Shown here: positions 15,705 to 24,392 of the stretch, piece after piece
Position numbering within the stretch: position 1 is the first letter of the stretch
Layout of the letters: the number at the start of each line of letters is the position of its first letter
Source: BOG-1112 sp964611335
Lineage (GTDB): Bacteria > Bdellovibrionota_B > Oligoflexia > Oligoflexales > Bog-1112
Direction of reading: 5' to 3'
Length of the DNA: 37,750 nt
Assembly: GCA_964611335.1 (NCBI GenBank)
Contig: CAZSXR010000008.1
Location: forward strand, 1-37,750
Position numbers and translations under genes: made by a program
The notes under the pieces: generated by a model
What the model saw: the letters and a program-made list of their open reading frames with translations, nothing else
What the model was told of the DNA's origin: nothing
Database searches by the model: none

Positions 15705-16121
15705 ATGAGTAACAAAAGAACAGAATATTTCGACGAAATCGAGGTTTCCGAAGGTCAGAACTTCAGTGTGATTTTTAGAAAAAACAACTCTGAAAAAATA
15801 AAAGTTTTTGAGATTACAGAGTCCGGAGAGTGCATTGTAAACAAGTTGATAGTCAAAGACTGTGTTGTGGATAGCAACTCCATAAAATCAGATATATCTC
15901 GTCTATCATCGGTTGATGATGAACTTAAAAAGAATATCGATAGTCTGGAAGGTTCTGTAAACATAGCGCGTAGAAATTCTGACTATCACAAGGAAGCGAT
16001 TGAAAATCTTTGCAAGCATTTAAATATTTCTACGGAAATTATTCATCCATCCCCATTTACGAAAATGTATGGATATCAGGATCTAAAGGAGTTGGGTGAA
16101 CTCATAAAAGATATGAAATGA
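15705..16121 (+). CDS. Unknown protein between terminase and gpW
   Basis: A 138-residue acidic protein with no recognised family. The first 50 residues are predicted beta-rich, then a helical, heptad-like stretch (SDISRLSSVDDELKKNIDSLEGSVN, about 62-88), and a short C-terminal region. It has a clear AGGAG ribosome site and sits in the packaging/portal operon, so it is probably a structural or assembly protein. Confidence 0.6.
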   Translation: MSNKRTEYFDEIEVSEGQNFSVIFRKNNSEKIKVFEITESGECIVNKLIVKDCVVDSNSIKSDISRLSSVDDELKKNIDSLEGSVNIARRNSDYHKEAIENLCKHLNISTEIIHPSPFTKMYGYQDLKELGELIKDMK

Positions 16122-16131
16122 GGGTGATTTT

Positions 16132-16359
16132 ATGAATGAAAAAGAAATTAAGATTTCTTACCAACAATTAGATCGCGTAAGAGCTGAGATTGAACGTATC
16201 GAAAACGATGGGGAAGAAGCTGAATTTGAATCTAATGGAGCGAGAAGAAGGGTGCGTAGAGCTGAGATTTTACGTTTGTATAAAAGAGAAGATGATCTTC
16301 TAGCAAGAATAAATAGATTAGAAGGAAGATCATTTTCATACAGTGTTGCGAGTGAATAA
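16132..16359 (+). CDS. Head-tail joining protein gpW-like
   Basis: A 75-residue, highly charged helical protein placed between large terminase and portal, exactly where lambda gene W lies (68 residues). The pattern of paired helices with a basic GARRRVRRAE loop fits the gpW fold. In lambda, gpW closes the portal after packaging and prepares it for tail joining. Confidence 0.7.
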   Translation: MNEKEIKISYQQLDRVRAEIERIENDGEEAEFESNGARRRVRRAEILRLYKREDDLLARINRLEGRSFSYSVASE

Positions 16360-16361
16360 TT

Positions 16362-17765
16362 TTGCAATTTGATAATTCAAATCTATGGACAGTATCAGGT
16401 GGATATCGTTTCCTCAATGAAGGACCGCTATCTGGATGGTCTATCTCAAAAAATAAGACTGCTGATGAGGTTATTCTTTCTTCTCTTGAAAAACTTCAAG
16501 CTCACAGTTCAGATCAGATTAGAAACGATGCTCTAGCCTCGGCTGCTATAAACAATCTGGTTACTGGAACAGTGGGGAGTGGTTTAAAACCACAACCTGC
16601 AATTGACTACGAGCTTTTAAATATTTCTTCTGAAGAAGCACACGAATTCACCCGAAAGGCAGAGCAGCTTTTTCAGTGGTGGGGATCTTCAAAAACGTGT
16701 GATTTTTCAAAAAATCATACCTTCTGGGAAATGGAGGCTCTTGTTCTTCGTTCTGCTTTGGAGTTTGGAGACACGTTTATTCTGAAAAGAAAAAAGAACT
16801 CCAGAACATTGGATCTCTCATTACAAATGATTGAAGCCCCAAGAGTCAAAACTCCCTTGGAAATTGTAGACTCACACATACGAGCAGGTCTTGAACACAA
16901 CGAGAAGACAGGTGAGATAACGCATCTCTACATTGCAAATTCAAATAATTTTCTTCATAAGCCCGTAAGATTTCCCCTTTATGACAAGCAAGGAAACCCA
17001 CAGCTTATCCACCTTGCAAACAAAAAACGCATAGGTCAATCACGGGGAGTTCCTTATCTTGCAACAGTGACACCGCTTCTTAAACAGCTATCTCGCTTTG
17101 CAGAAGGGGAAACTGCTGCTGCCGTTCTCAACTCCTTTCTAGCATTCGTCACAAAAACTAGAGATGGCTCAAGTCCACTTCCTGACTCTGGAGTCGTGGG
17201 CGCAGGTAGAAATAAACGTCAAATTCCAAATAAGATTACACCTTCAATGAATGTGCATTTACGTGAAGGAGAAAGTATTGAAATGCTTGATCCCAAGCGT
17301 CCGAATTCAAATTTTTCAACATTCTTTGACGCAATCGTAAAGCTGATTGGCGCAGAGCTTGAAGTTCCATTCGAAGTTTTGATCTCATCTTTTAACAGCT
17401 CCTATTCTGCTTCCCGTGCAGCAATGGTCAAAGCCTTCCAAGTATACAAACTTCGTCGCAAGTGGCTTGTCGAAAATTTTCATAAGCAAGTTTGGGACTG
17501 GTTTATTGAGTCTTGTATTGAGAAAGAACTTTTGTCTGCACCCGGATTCTTTGAAGATCCCATCAAACGACTTGCTTACACATCATGCGAATGGGTTGGG
17601 GATTCTGCTTTGCAACTCGATCCAGTCAAAGAAGCTGCTGGAGCAGGAAAGCTTCACGAACTTGGTGTGATTTCAAAGAAGACTCTTACACAACTTTTAA
17701 CTGGGCAGAACTATGAAAACGTTGTCGAGCAAAGAAAAAAAGAAAGGGTCTTGGAAGAGGAGTGA
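16362..17765 (+). CDS. Portal protein, lambda gpB family
   Basis: A 467-residue portal subunit; twelve copies form the channel for DNA entry at the capsid vertex. The N-terminal region (SDQIRNDALASAAINNLVTGTVGSGLKPQP) and GAELEVPFEVL...SYSASRAAM near 325-350 are characteristic of lambda-type portals. It starts at TTG 16362, two bases after the gpW stop codon, and ends overlapping the endolysin start. It is slightly shorter than lambda gpB (533). Confidence 0.92.
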   Translation: MQFDNSNLWTVSGGYRFLNEGPLSGWSISKNKTADEVILSSLEKLQAHSSDQIRNDALASAAINNLVTGTVGSGLKPQPAIDYELLNISSEEAHEFTRKAEQLFQWWGSSKTCDFSKNHTFWEMEALVLRSALEFGDTFILKRKKNSRTLDLSLQMIEAPRVKTPLEIVDSHIRAGLEHNEKTGEITHLYIANSNNFLHKPVRFPLYDKQGNPQLIHLANKKRIGQSRGVPYLATVTPLLKQLSRFAEGETAAAVLNSFLAFVTKTRDGSSPLPDSGVVGAGRNKRQIPNKITPSMNVHLREGESIEMLDPKRPNSNFSTFFDAIVKLIGAELEVPFEVLISSFNSSYSASRAAMVKAFQVYKLRRKWLVENFHKQVWDWFIESCIEKELLSAPGFFEDPIKRLAYTSCEWVGDSALQLDPVKEAAGAGKLHELGVISKKTLTQLLTGQNYENVVEQRKKERVLEEE

Positions 17766-18100
17766 AATATTTTTCCATGAAAGAATTTGAGTGCCCGTGT
17801 TGCGGAAAGAATTTAATTGATGAGTCTGTTGTTACAAAGATCGATTTGATTCGTACAGAATTAGGCGTTCCTCTTCGCATAAACTCAGGCTTTCGTTGTG
17901 CAAAGCACAACAAGGAGGTTGGAGGAAAGTCAAATTCCATGCACCTTCTTGGTTACGCAATAGATGTTTCGATTTTAAATTTAACCCCGCAAAAGAAACT
18001 TGAATTTCTTGAATTGGCACTCAAATATTTCAATGGAATTGGAATTTCGAAGTCATTTTTTCATTTAGACATAGGAGACCGAAGACTTTGGGTTTATTGA
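17762..18100 (+). CDS. M15-family peptidase, probable endolysin
   Basis: A 112-residue zinc peptidase of the M15A type (D-Ala-D-Ala carboxypeptidase / phage endolysin). It shows RINSGFRCAKHNKEVGGKSNSMHLLGYAIDV, with the zinc-binding His and Asp in SxHxxGxAxD, and the third zinc ligand in FFHLDIG near the end. An N-terminal CPCCG pair of cysteines is also present. It would cut peptidoglycan cross-links for lysis. GTG 17762 overlaps the portal stop. It occupies the place where lambda encodes its capsid protease. Confidence 0.88.
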   Translation: MKYFSMKEFECPCCGKNLIDESVVTKIDLIRTELGVPLRINSGFRCAKHNKEVGGKSNSMHLLGYAIDVSILNLTPQKKLEFLELALKYFNGIGISKSFFHLDIGDRRLWVY

Positions 18101-18126
18101 GAGAATTTTTTGGTTTTCTTTAACTT

Positions 18127-18897
18127 TTATTCATGAGGACTGGCATTCAATATTTTCTTGCATTCCCGAGTATCATTAAAGAAAAGACATATATTATTGG
18201 AACACTTTGGATGAGATGACTTGAACCTAATTCCATGTGTTCCTTTGGGGCTGTTTTCTATAAGCCAGTGCCCGAGTAATTGGCTCGGTGTTGGAAATTT
18301 AATGTCAACCCAAGTTCCATTCATTGAAGGAGAACCTTCAAGATTGCGCATCATCGGAATCGCAGATGATAGATCTGCAAAAACACGTTCCATTTCAATT
18401 AAATTTAATACTTCTAAATTTGAGGGTTTTACCAAGTATGTGATTGCTGTTGATCCGAGCATTCCCTCATCTCCATACTCCCGTCGAGCAGTCACATCAT
18501 CTTCACTCAAATAGAGAGCTGATCTCTTTCTAGCGAGATGTCCAAATTTCTGTACTGCAACAGTAGACGTTTGCGCACCACCTATATTGTATCGTCCACC
18601 ATCACTCAAAGAACCTGCTGTATCCAATACATCTCTTTGTTTTCCAACTCGTCGATAATAGATAGGGTTTGCGTAAGATTGAACCCATGATTTGTTGAAT
18701 TGAAGATTAATTAAAAGATTGTGAAGATGAATACTTTGAGACCGACGATAACTGTTCTCGGAAAGAACCACCTTGTGAATTCGATCAATAAGGTCATGAA
18801 AGAAACGAAGACCAAGGAAAACATGAGTTCCGCTTGTGCCATTGATAACAATTTTATCTTCCCGTTTTCTTCTTCTATCCATTTCCAAGCCACTCAT
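18127..18897 (-). CDS. RES-domain toxin
   Basis: A 256-residue protein with a RES domain at about 75-235: ANPIYYRR, the signature GGRYN near 110, and RSALYLSEDDVTARREYG near 130-150. RES toxins are folded like ADP-ribosyltransferases and stop growth by using up NAD+. Preceded by its Xre/MbcA-type antitoxin with a 23-bp overlap. The N-terminal 70 residues are extra to the core and Arg/Lys-rich at the start. A later ATG at 18882 is possible. Confidence 0.8.
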   Translation of the reverse strand: MSGLEMDRRRKREDKIVINGTSGTHVFLGLRFFHDLIDRIHKVVLSENSYRRSQSIHLHNLLINLQFNKSWVQSYANPIYYRRVGKQRDVLDTAGSLSDGGRYNIGGAQTSTVAVQKFGHLARKRSALYLSEDDVTARREYGDEGMLGSTAITYLVKPSNLEVLNLIEMERVFADLSSAIPMMRNLEGSPSMNGTWVDIKFPTPSQLLGHWLIENSPKGTHGIRFKSSHPKCSNNICLFFNDTRECKKILNASPHE

Positions 18898-19282
18898 TCA
18901 GTTTCGCAACGATACTTTCTGCTTCACCGGCAAGAGCTTTTTCGAATGGGGAACGACCAAAGAAAAGATGATTCGGAGACATGACCCATGTTATCGTTTT
19001 TTCTTTATCACCTTGGAAAAGTTGAAAAGCTAAATCGCTTATCATGACCAAGCTAATTAAACGCTCACGAATCTTTCGATCCACAGTTGCAGAAGGTTGG
19101 TAGAGTTTCGGCCGAGAAATATGGAGCGAATTTGACAAATCACTCAGCGATTGATTTGTCAGTGCAGCAGCCTTTCTGAATGTGGCTGTATTTATCTTGG
19201 TCAAGGTAGAATTGCCTGCAAACCATTCAAGATGGTCTCTAATACTTCCTGTATGTTCTATATAGCTGGCTTGTGCGTTCAC
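18875..19282 (-). CDS. Xre/MbcA/ParS-type antitoxin of the RES toxin
   Basis: A 135-residue antitoxin. The N-terminal half holds an HTH-like segment (FRKAAALTNQSLSDLSNSLHISRPKL), and the end has the toxin-binding domain typical of this family: PNHLFFGRSPFEKALAGEAESIVAKLNEWLG. It neutralises the RES toxin and normally represses the operon. GTG 19282 has a strong GGAGGG site nine bases upstream. Paired TATGT/ACATA repeats lie in the 5' region. Confidence 0.82.
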   Translation of the reverse strand: MNAQASYIEHTGSIRDHLEWFAGNSTLTKINTATFRKAAALTNQSLSDLSNSLHISRPKLYQPSATVDRKIRERLISLVMISDLAFQLFQGDKEKTITWVMSPNHLFFGRSPFEKALAGEAESIVAKLNEWLGNG

Positions 19283-19346
19283 AAGTTATCCCTCCAAACT
19301 GGCTAGTTTCATTATCGGATCTTATTAAGAATAAATTAACAATACC

Positions 19347-19383
19347 AATATGTTGACATATTAAGTACATAATATAACATATT
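19347..19383. promoter_or_regulatory. Operator-like repeats upstream of the toxin-antitoxin pair
   Basis: A perfect palindrome AATATGT-TG-ACATATT lies at 19347-19362, and its half-site ACATATT returns at 19377-19383, 21 bp (two helical turns) further on. The 224-bp gap is otherwise AT-rich with no gene. Autorepression by the antitoxin is the likely use. Confidence 0.45.
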
Positions 19384-19506
19384 TTTTATATAATTGTACA
19401 GTAACCTATTAACCCTAGTTTTCCCTCAAACACTGTGGGAAGAGCCAATTTGTGATAAAAAAACAAGAGGATTTTCGGGGTAAAGGGACTCATTGCAAAG
19501 GTAGGA

Positions 19507-20508
19507 TCAATTATGGCGTAATTTTTGAACTTGAAAAGTATCTACAAAGTCAAAATTCTCATTCACACACGTTACGTATCCGTTTTTTAAATCCACATCC
19601 TTAAAATCTCTACTCCCAGGTCTTTTATCTACTTCTCGAGCACTGACCAATAAAGTTCTTAAAAAGGATTTATAGTTCAGAGTTCTTTGTCTTAATTTAT
19701 CAGGAGGATCTTCACTAAAGCAGTGAACAATCCCAGTATAGGGCTTTGTCACACCAGTAGTTGCAAGGTGGACAAGATCGCTATCTAAATAGTCACCAAC
19801 ATCATGCATACCTACAAGTTTAGAGATGCGATCCTTGTCTTCATAAGAGAGAATTAGTAGGTTGCTCTCTCTTATCTTTCTCCAAACTCGCGGAAGCAAC
19901 TTTGCAACTGAGGCTACATGCCCCAATTTAAACAGATGAATAGCGAGAAACACTCCATATATTTCGTGTTCATGAGTATATTTTGGCAACACACGAGCTG
20001 CCCAAAATAAATGAAAAATTATCGCTTCTTGAATCCTACCCAACCAATCAGGATCTTTTAAGAACCTATCTATCATCTGTTGTTTAACAACTAGTTGGGA
20101 ATCCATGGGAAGGTATTTTAATTTTCCTTGTAACAAAGCAATAAGTCGATTTATTTTCAAACTTTGAAATGACAGAACTCTTTGTCTTATTTGTTTATGT
20201 AACGTTTCAAAATATTGGTCAGCATTTCCCGTATCTGGAAAATCACAGACACTTTCTAAATCTACAAAATTTTTAAATTCTCTAGTATTGAGTCCTGCAT
20301 ATTCGAACATACCTGACGGAGTTAAAATCAAGTTTGTTTTACCTGAGGCTATGAAATACGAAGATTGACTCAAAAGCTGAGCAGAAATCTTTTCGATTGA
20401 TTGGCTGAAACCCTGCTTGAGAGCGCGTGATAGGGTATTGTTATCAAGAAAAAGGTTCTTTACCAGTTTTGCATTTCGTGGATGTGATCGCATTTCAAGA
20501 TTCCGCAT
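19507..20508 (-). CDS. Unknown protein, possibly PIN-like nuclease
   Basis: A 333-residue protein with no firm family. The start NLFLDNNTLSRAL resembles the first acidic strand of PIN-type ribonucleases, and VGDYLDSDLVHLATTG near 245 resembles their later acidic motif. The long helical middle (about 95-235) is larger than in ordinary PIN toxins. No membrane segment or signal peptide. It is a single gene on the minus strand beside a toxin-antitoxin pair. The PIN reading is a guess from two motifs. ATG 20493 is an alternative start. Confidence 0.5.
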   Translation of the reverse strand: MRNLEMRSHPRNAKLVKNLFLDNNTLSRALKQGFSQSIEKISAQLLSQSSYFIASGKTNLILTPSGMFEYAGLNTREFKNFVDLESVCDFPDTGNADQYFETLHKQIRQRVLSFQSLKINRLIALLQGKLKYLPMDSQLVVKQQMIDRFLKDPDWLGRIQEAIIFHLFWAARVLPKYTHEHEIYGVFLAIHLFKLGHVASVAKLLPRVWRKIRESNLLILSYEDKDRISKLVGMHDVGDYLDSDLVHLATTGVTKPYTGIVHCFSEDPPDKLRQRTLNYKSFLRTLLVSAREVDKRPGSRDFKDVDLKNGYVTCVNENFDFVDTFQVQKLRHN

Positions 20509-20549
20509 CAAACTTCAACAATAATTTGCGAACATAGGGTATATGAATT

Positions 20550-20581
20550 AAGCATAACATAAAAGAGATTATGTTATGCTT
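20550..20581. promoter_or_regulatory. Perfect inverted repeat with 11-bp arms
   Basis: AAGCATAACAT and ATGTTATGCTT flank a 10-base loop in the 89-bp gap between two minus-strand genes. It could end transcription of the secreted-protein gene or act as operator for the next gene; the T-run after it is poor. Confidence 0.45.
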
Positions 20582-20597
20582 GCTACTTCTTTAGCAA

Positions 20598-21347
20598 TCA
20601 TTCGCATTCTTTGACTTCATTGACAGGTGTTGCGTTGTTGCTGTTTTCCGAAGAAAACAAAAAGCTTTTGCCATTGGTGAGCGTTAATAGATAGTCAAAT
20701 ACTGGTGTGATAAGCAAAGTCGCTTTTGATGAAGAGGCCCTTTGTGCAGCATTTACAGACAAAGAAGCACTGGAAGATTTAGCTGCAAGAATTCTATTCG
20801 AAACTGGTTGAATCTCCTCATGCTTTGCCTGTTGTCCCTCTAAAAGGGGCGATTCCGCTGGATCGTTGGGATATTTTGGTGAAAGTTCAATTTTTGAAAC
20901 CGAGCTCAGTAATTTTGAAGTCCTACTACTTGTTTTCGTTTTGGTCTCCGCAGATGTTAGAATTGCACTTAGGCTCAAGATCGTAGACTTAAGATATGAA
21001 TTTTCGAATTCTGTTGTATCGACCGAATTCGTTTTTTTAAGTTCTAGGAACGTCCCTCCAAGAACTATGTATTTGATCATTTGACTACTATCTGTAACCT
21101 TGTAAGCGAGGAGTTTCTGAGACGGAGATACCGTTCCAGGACAAACATGATCCTTACTTTCCGGATCTATTTTTGTTTTACACGTTATCCCACTGCAAGA
21201 AGTGATATACCAATAGTCGTCTTTCTTCTCACAAGATGCTCCTCTCAAATATGTTTTGTGCAAGTATACTGCGCAACTAGCTCCCATTGCTGGGGATGCT
21301 TCGATCACAAACATCTCTATAGCGAGTGTCACCAAGATAAACTTCAT
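20598..21347 (-). CDS. Secreted protein with N-terminal cysteine cluster, unknown
   Basis: A 249-residue protein with a signal peptide (MKFILVTLAIEMFVIEASPAMGA, cut near 23). Six cysteines lie in the first 60 mature residues (SCAVY, GASCEKK, TSCSGITCK, VCPG), followed by a Ser/Thr-rich region (about 130-215). One more Cys is near the end. It overlaps the upstream membrane-protein gene by 71 bp, and the start has an AGGAG site nine bases upstream, so the overlap looks real. Probably acts in the periplasm or outside. Confidence 0.6.
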   Translation of the reverse strand: MKFILVTLAIEMFVIEASPAMGASCAVYLHKTYLRGASCEKKDDYWYITSCSGITCKTKIDPESKDHVCPGTVSPSQKLLAYKVTDSSQMIKYIVLGGTFLELKKTNSVDTTEFENSYLKSTILSLSAILTSAETKTKTSSRTSKLLSSVSKIELSPKYPNDPAESPLLEGQQAKHEEIQPVSNRILAAKSSSASLSVNAAQRASSSKATLLITPVFDYLLTLTNGKSFLFSSENSNNATPVNEVKECE

Positions 21348-22098
21348 CAGGCTTTTCTCCTATTCCATGATTCCAGAATTCAAGCGTGATTTGAGAGGTA
21401 GAGCAGTCCAAGGTGTAGCGCTTTTCGTCCTCTTGCCATAAGAGGAGTCGGTTTTTTGAATCGAGTTGAGAGGTCAGAATCATCGGAAACTTTAATAGCT
21501 CCTTTGCCGAAACGAACCCAGCTGAGTACGATAAAAAGAGCAATAGAGTGAATATAAAAAGTTCCATCCTAGCAATTCTAGATTCAGGCTTCGTTGAATT
21601 AGCAAAGAATGCAAAAATTATTTCGAGAAGAAGCAAGATAGGTGAAGCTAAGAAAAAGATTACTATCAATAGAAACAGAATTGTTTTCTGGTCGAGATAT
21701 GCAACTATCCCATTAACGAATAAGAACAGGATTATGGCAACCAATAGGGCAGGCCCCTTCCAATTATCTGGTACTTTATTTTCTAACGAAGTTATCCATC
21801 CTTCGGGAAGAATTTTGATTTTCCAAAAAATAAAGATTGAAATGACTGCCAAATTGAAAATTGATAGTTTTAGGTGATGCCAGTAAAAATCGTCTATACT
21901 ATAGGCGACAATTCGGACTGTATATACAAGTGCCTGATTGATTGAAGGGTTCGACTTAATTCCCAAACAATCGAAGATCCCAACCACAAACAAATAAAAA
22001 CTAAGCAAGAACAGAGGGAAAATAGAAGCAAAAGTGGTGACCATCTCTGGAAGAGTTTTCGGATTTGAACCAGAAGTTTGATTTTCATGACACATCAT
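21277..22098 (-). CDS. Multi-pass membrane protein, unknown
   Basis: A 273-residue protein with about five hydrophobic helices (roughly 24-45, 75-93, 117-135, 139-165, 177-196) and a soluble C-terminal tail of about 70 residues. No family recognised. Its ATG overlaps the stop codon of the recombinase gene by one base (TAATG), so the two are translationally coupled, and its 3' end overlaps the secreted-protein gene. The three may form one operon. Confidence 0.6.
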   Translation of the reverse strand: MMCHENQTSGSNPKTLPEMVTTFASIFPLFLLSFYLFVVGIFDCLGIKSNPSINQALVYTVRIVAYSIDDFYWHHLKLSIFNLAVISIFIFWKIKILPEGWITSLENKVPDNWKGPALLVAIILFLFVNGIVAYLDQKTILFLLIVIFFLASPILLLLEIIFAFFANSTKPESRIARMELFIFTLLLFLSYSAGFVSAKELLKFPMILTSQLDSKNRLLLWQEDEKRYTLDCSTSQITLEFWNHGIGEKPDEVYLGDTRYRDVCDRSIPSNGS

Positions 22099-23054
22099 TA
22101 ATACTCGATTTTATAAACAGGACTCTTATCGTGCTTCTTTTCCCTCTTATTATACTTCATAGTCGTCGTGGGTGACGAATGCCCCAAAGTCTGCTGCACC
22201 TGTTCTAAAGGCGCTTCAATCGTGTTCAAAAGATGTCCTGCAAGCGTTGCGCGCATGGAGTGTGGGGAATACCTTCTCAACGAGCTTCTTTCGATCCCCG
22301 CTTCCTTCAACCTATTCTTGAATATTTCAGCTAGTGCTGATGCCCTTATGGGTTTGTTCGTCATCGTTTTTACCGAGGGGAACATATAGTCCTCCGGTTC
22401 CAAGGCAAAACCAATCTCCTTTAGCCGCTCAAAATGTTCATCCAAACATTTCACCACAAACGGATTCAAAGGAACTTCATGGGCTTTGTCCCCCTTGATG
22501 ACGCACGAAAGAACATTGTGCCCTTCAACTTTCCCGTAGTCCTTAACCTTAAGGTGACGGATCTCTTTAGACCGAAGTCCCGTATAGAACCCAACAGCAA
22601 GAAGCGCTCTATGATGCACGTAGTACACCTTATCGGTTCTCATACCCTCAAAGAGCCTTCTCACATCTTTATCTGAGAGATCTGCTGTTTCTTTTTTGTT
22701 TCGTGAAGAAGGTCGTTTGATTCCAAAAACAATGTCTTTCTCCACTAACCCGTCATGAGCCAGAAACTTGCAGAAGCTCGATATAGCAGACATCTTTTTA
22801 AGGATGGTTCTGTTAGCTTTTCCCGATTTTTCAAGGTCTTCTTTGTAGAGGATGATGTGAGATCTTCGCAAATCCCGTGGGGAATGCAGAGAAAAACGAG
22901 AGACAACGTAGTTTAGGAATTCAAAAACGGTTTGCTTGTAAGCTTTTTGAGTTTGAGGGGTGAGGTTTTTCAAAAACGCTACGAGGTTTTCCTCGAAGTT
23001 CGCTTTTTCCACCAAAGAAAGATCTGATGACAAAACAGGCAGCTGCTCGTCCAT
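22098..23054 (-). CDS. Tyrosine recombinase (XerC/D-like integrase)
   Basis: A 318-residue recombinase. An N-terminal SAM-like DNA-binding domain (about 20-105) precedes the catalytic domain, which has the first Arg in GFYTGLRSKEI, the Lys in KGDKAHEVPL, HSMRATLAGH (His-x-x-Arg), and LGHSSPTTTMKYNKR with His and the nucleophile Tyr. All catalytic residues appear present. It could resolve plasmid multimers, integrate the element, or move the accessory island. No att core was identified. Confidence 0.9.
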   Translation of the reverse strand: MDEQLPVLSSDLSLVEKANFEENLVAFLKNLTPQTQKAYKQTVFEFLNYVVSRFSLHSPRDLRRSHIILYKEDLEKSGKANRTILKKMSAISSFCKFLAHDGLVEKDIVFGIKRPSSRNKKETADLSDKDVRRLFEGMRTDKVYYVHHRALLAVGFYTGLRSKEIRHLKVKDYGKVEGHNVLSCVIKGDKAHEVPLNPFVVKCLDEHFERLKEIGFALEPEDYMFPSVKTMTNKPIRASALAEIFKNRLKEAGIERSSLRRYSPHSMRATLAGHLLNTIEAPLEQVQQTLGHSSPTTTMKYNKREKKHDKSPVYKIEY

Positions 23055-23169
23055 AGAATTATGCCTTCTTTTTAATCAATCTTAGTGAAAATTGTAGCAG
23101 GGAATTTAACTAGAAAGAAAGCCAATTCTTGCTACTTAAATGGCAGGAGCATTTAAAAAAGCGATTGGA

Positions 23170-24192
23170 TCAAAGAAATCTTGTGAAAGGTACCCTCCGC
23201 ATTTTTATTTTTTTATCTTCAAGATTGCTACGAATAAAATTTTTGATGTTTATTAACTTTTGTCCGCTAGCGTAACCACGGATGTAATCCACATGAAGAT
23301 CCCAATTATTTGGATTTTCCTGAGAATTTCTAAGGTAGAAAGGCTTGAGAGCAGAATGATTAATTTTCAAGTAAAGAGATTCATTAGGACCCTTATATAT
23401 AGTGTATTTATCAACAGCTGCCCGATTTTTTCGAGAATATTCAGCCCCATCTTCTGTAAGAAACAGAGTAGCAATCATCTCCATATTTTCAGGTTCTATA
23501 CCCAATCCCATAAATTCGTTTGCAGAAATGACAAATTCAGAAGGACCGACCTTGGAGCTTAAATAGAATTCGTGCCAATTGAGCACACCATCTTCGCTCA
23601 TGTGCCAACTTCCATTAAAAAAGTTGCAGTAATAGTAGCACTGCTCCTTAATCGGAGAAGTTTCGTATTCATAAAATTGATCTTCTTTCAAAACTTCTTC
23701 GTCCGCAGGTTTCAATATTTCTATCAAATAATAAGACGACATTTCTGTTGATTTGCTTTTTGGGGTGGAACTCGAATCACGAATTGGACGAATAGTATAC
23801 TCCAATCCGAAAGGATGATTGGGAGAACAGATCTTTGGAAAGAGAGCGTTATGATAATTCTCAATTCTCATGAACTTCTCAAATTCAGACCGTTTCCTTT
23901 CCTCCGTAAGGATGGATTCTCGCTGCTTTAGAATGTCCTCATTTTTCTCGGCAAGAATTTGAATTCGGTCTATTTTTGAAGAAGTAGCTTGATCTAACTT
24001 GATTGCAAGTAAAAGAAAACAGATGTTCGCAATCCATCCAGCAGTCAAATTGCCTTGAAAGTCTTTCATAAGCTTCCCAAGCAAGCTTGTATCCGGTTGT
24101 GGATAGGCTAAAACACTCCAGGTTAATACTCCATAGAATGAGAAGATGAGAAGAGCAAATATTGTCCATGGCATCTTTTTGAAAATTTCCAT
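23170..24192 (-). CDS. Membrane-anchored protein with large cytosolic domain, unknown
   Basis: A 340-residue protein: two hydrophobic helices (about 10-30 and 50-66), a coiled-coil-like stretch (SSKIDRIQILAEKNEDILKQRESILTEE, about 70-105), then a 230-residue soluble domain with no family I recognise. This layout is shared by several membrane-linked defence effectors and sensors, but I see no diagnostic motif. Its position in the accessory island makes a cargo role likely. Confidence 0.6.
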   Translation of the reverse strand: MEIFKKMPWTIFALLIFSFYGVLTWSVLAYPQPDTSLLGKLMKDFQGNLTAGWIANICFLLLAIKLDQATSSKIDRIQILAEKNEDILKQRESILTEERKRSEFEKFMRIENYHNALFPKICSPNHPFGLEYTIRPIRDSSSTPKSKSTEMSSYYLIEILKPADEEVLKEDQFYEYETSPIKEQCYYYCNFFNGSWHMSEDGVLNWHEFYLSSKVGPSEFVISANEFMGLGIEPENMEMIATLFLTEDGAEYSRKNRAAVDKYTIYKGPNESLYLKINHSALKPFYLRNSQENPNNWDLHVDYIRGYASGQKLINIKNFIRSNLEDKKIKMRRVPFTRFL

Positions 24193-24392
24193 TTTTTTCC
24201 ACTTAATGATGAGTCGCTCCTTCTACTGTAGAAAAACCAAGAAATGCTAACAAGTGAGCACTATTTAGCAGCAACCTTAAAGAGATCCGCTGCAATCAAG
24301 TTGTAGCTCAGTAATTTTCTTCTTGGTTCTAAAAATGAATATAAACCGAACCGTTCATTAAAAACTTGAGGGAGAAGGATCCGAAAATTTAT

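Noticed and set aside
17416..17670. 84-codon frame inside the portal gene
   Set aside because: Out-of-frame shadow of a well-supported portal gene, with no ribosome site.
19354..19381. Plus-strand promoter TTGACA with a TAACAT-like -10
   Set aside because: No plus-strand gene follows it, and the bases are better explained as part of the toxin-antitoxin operator repeats.
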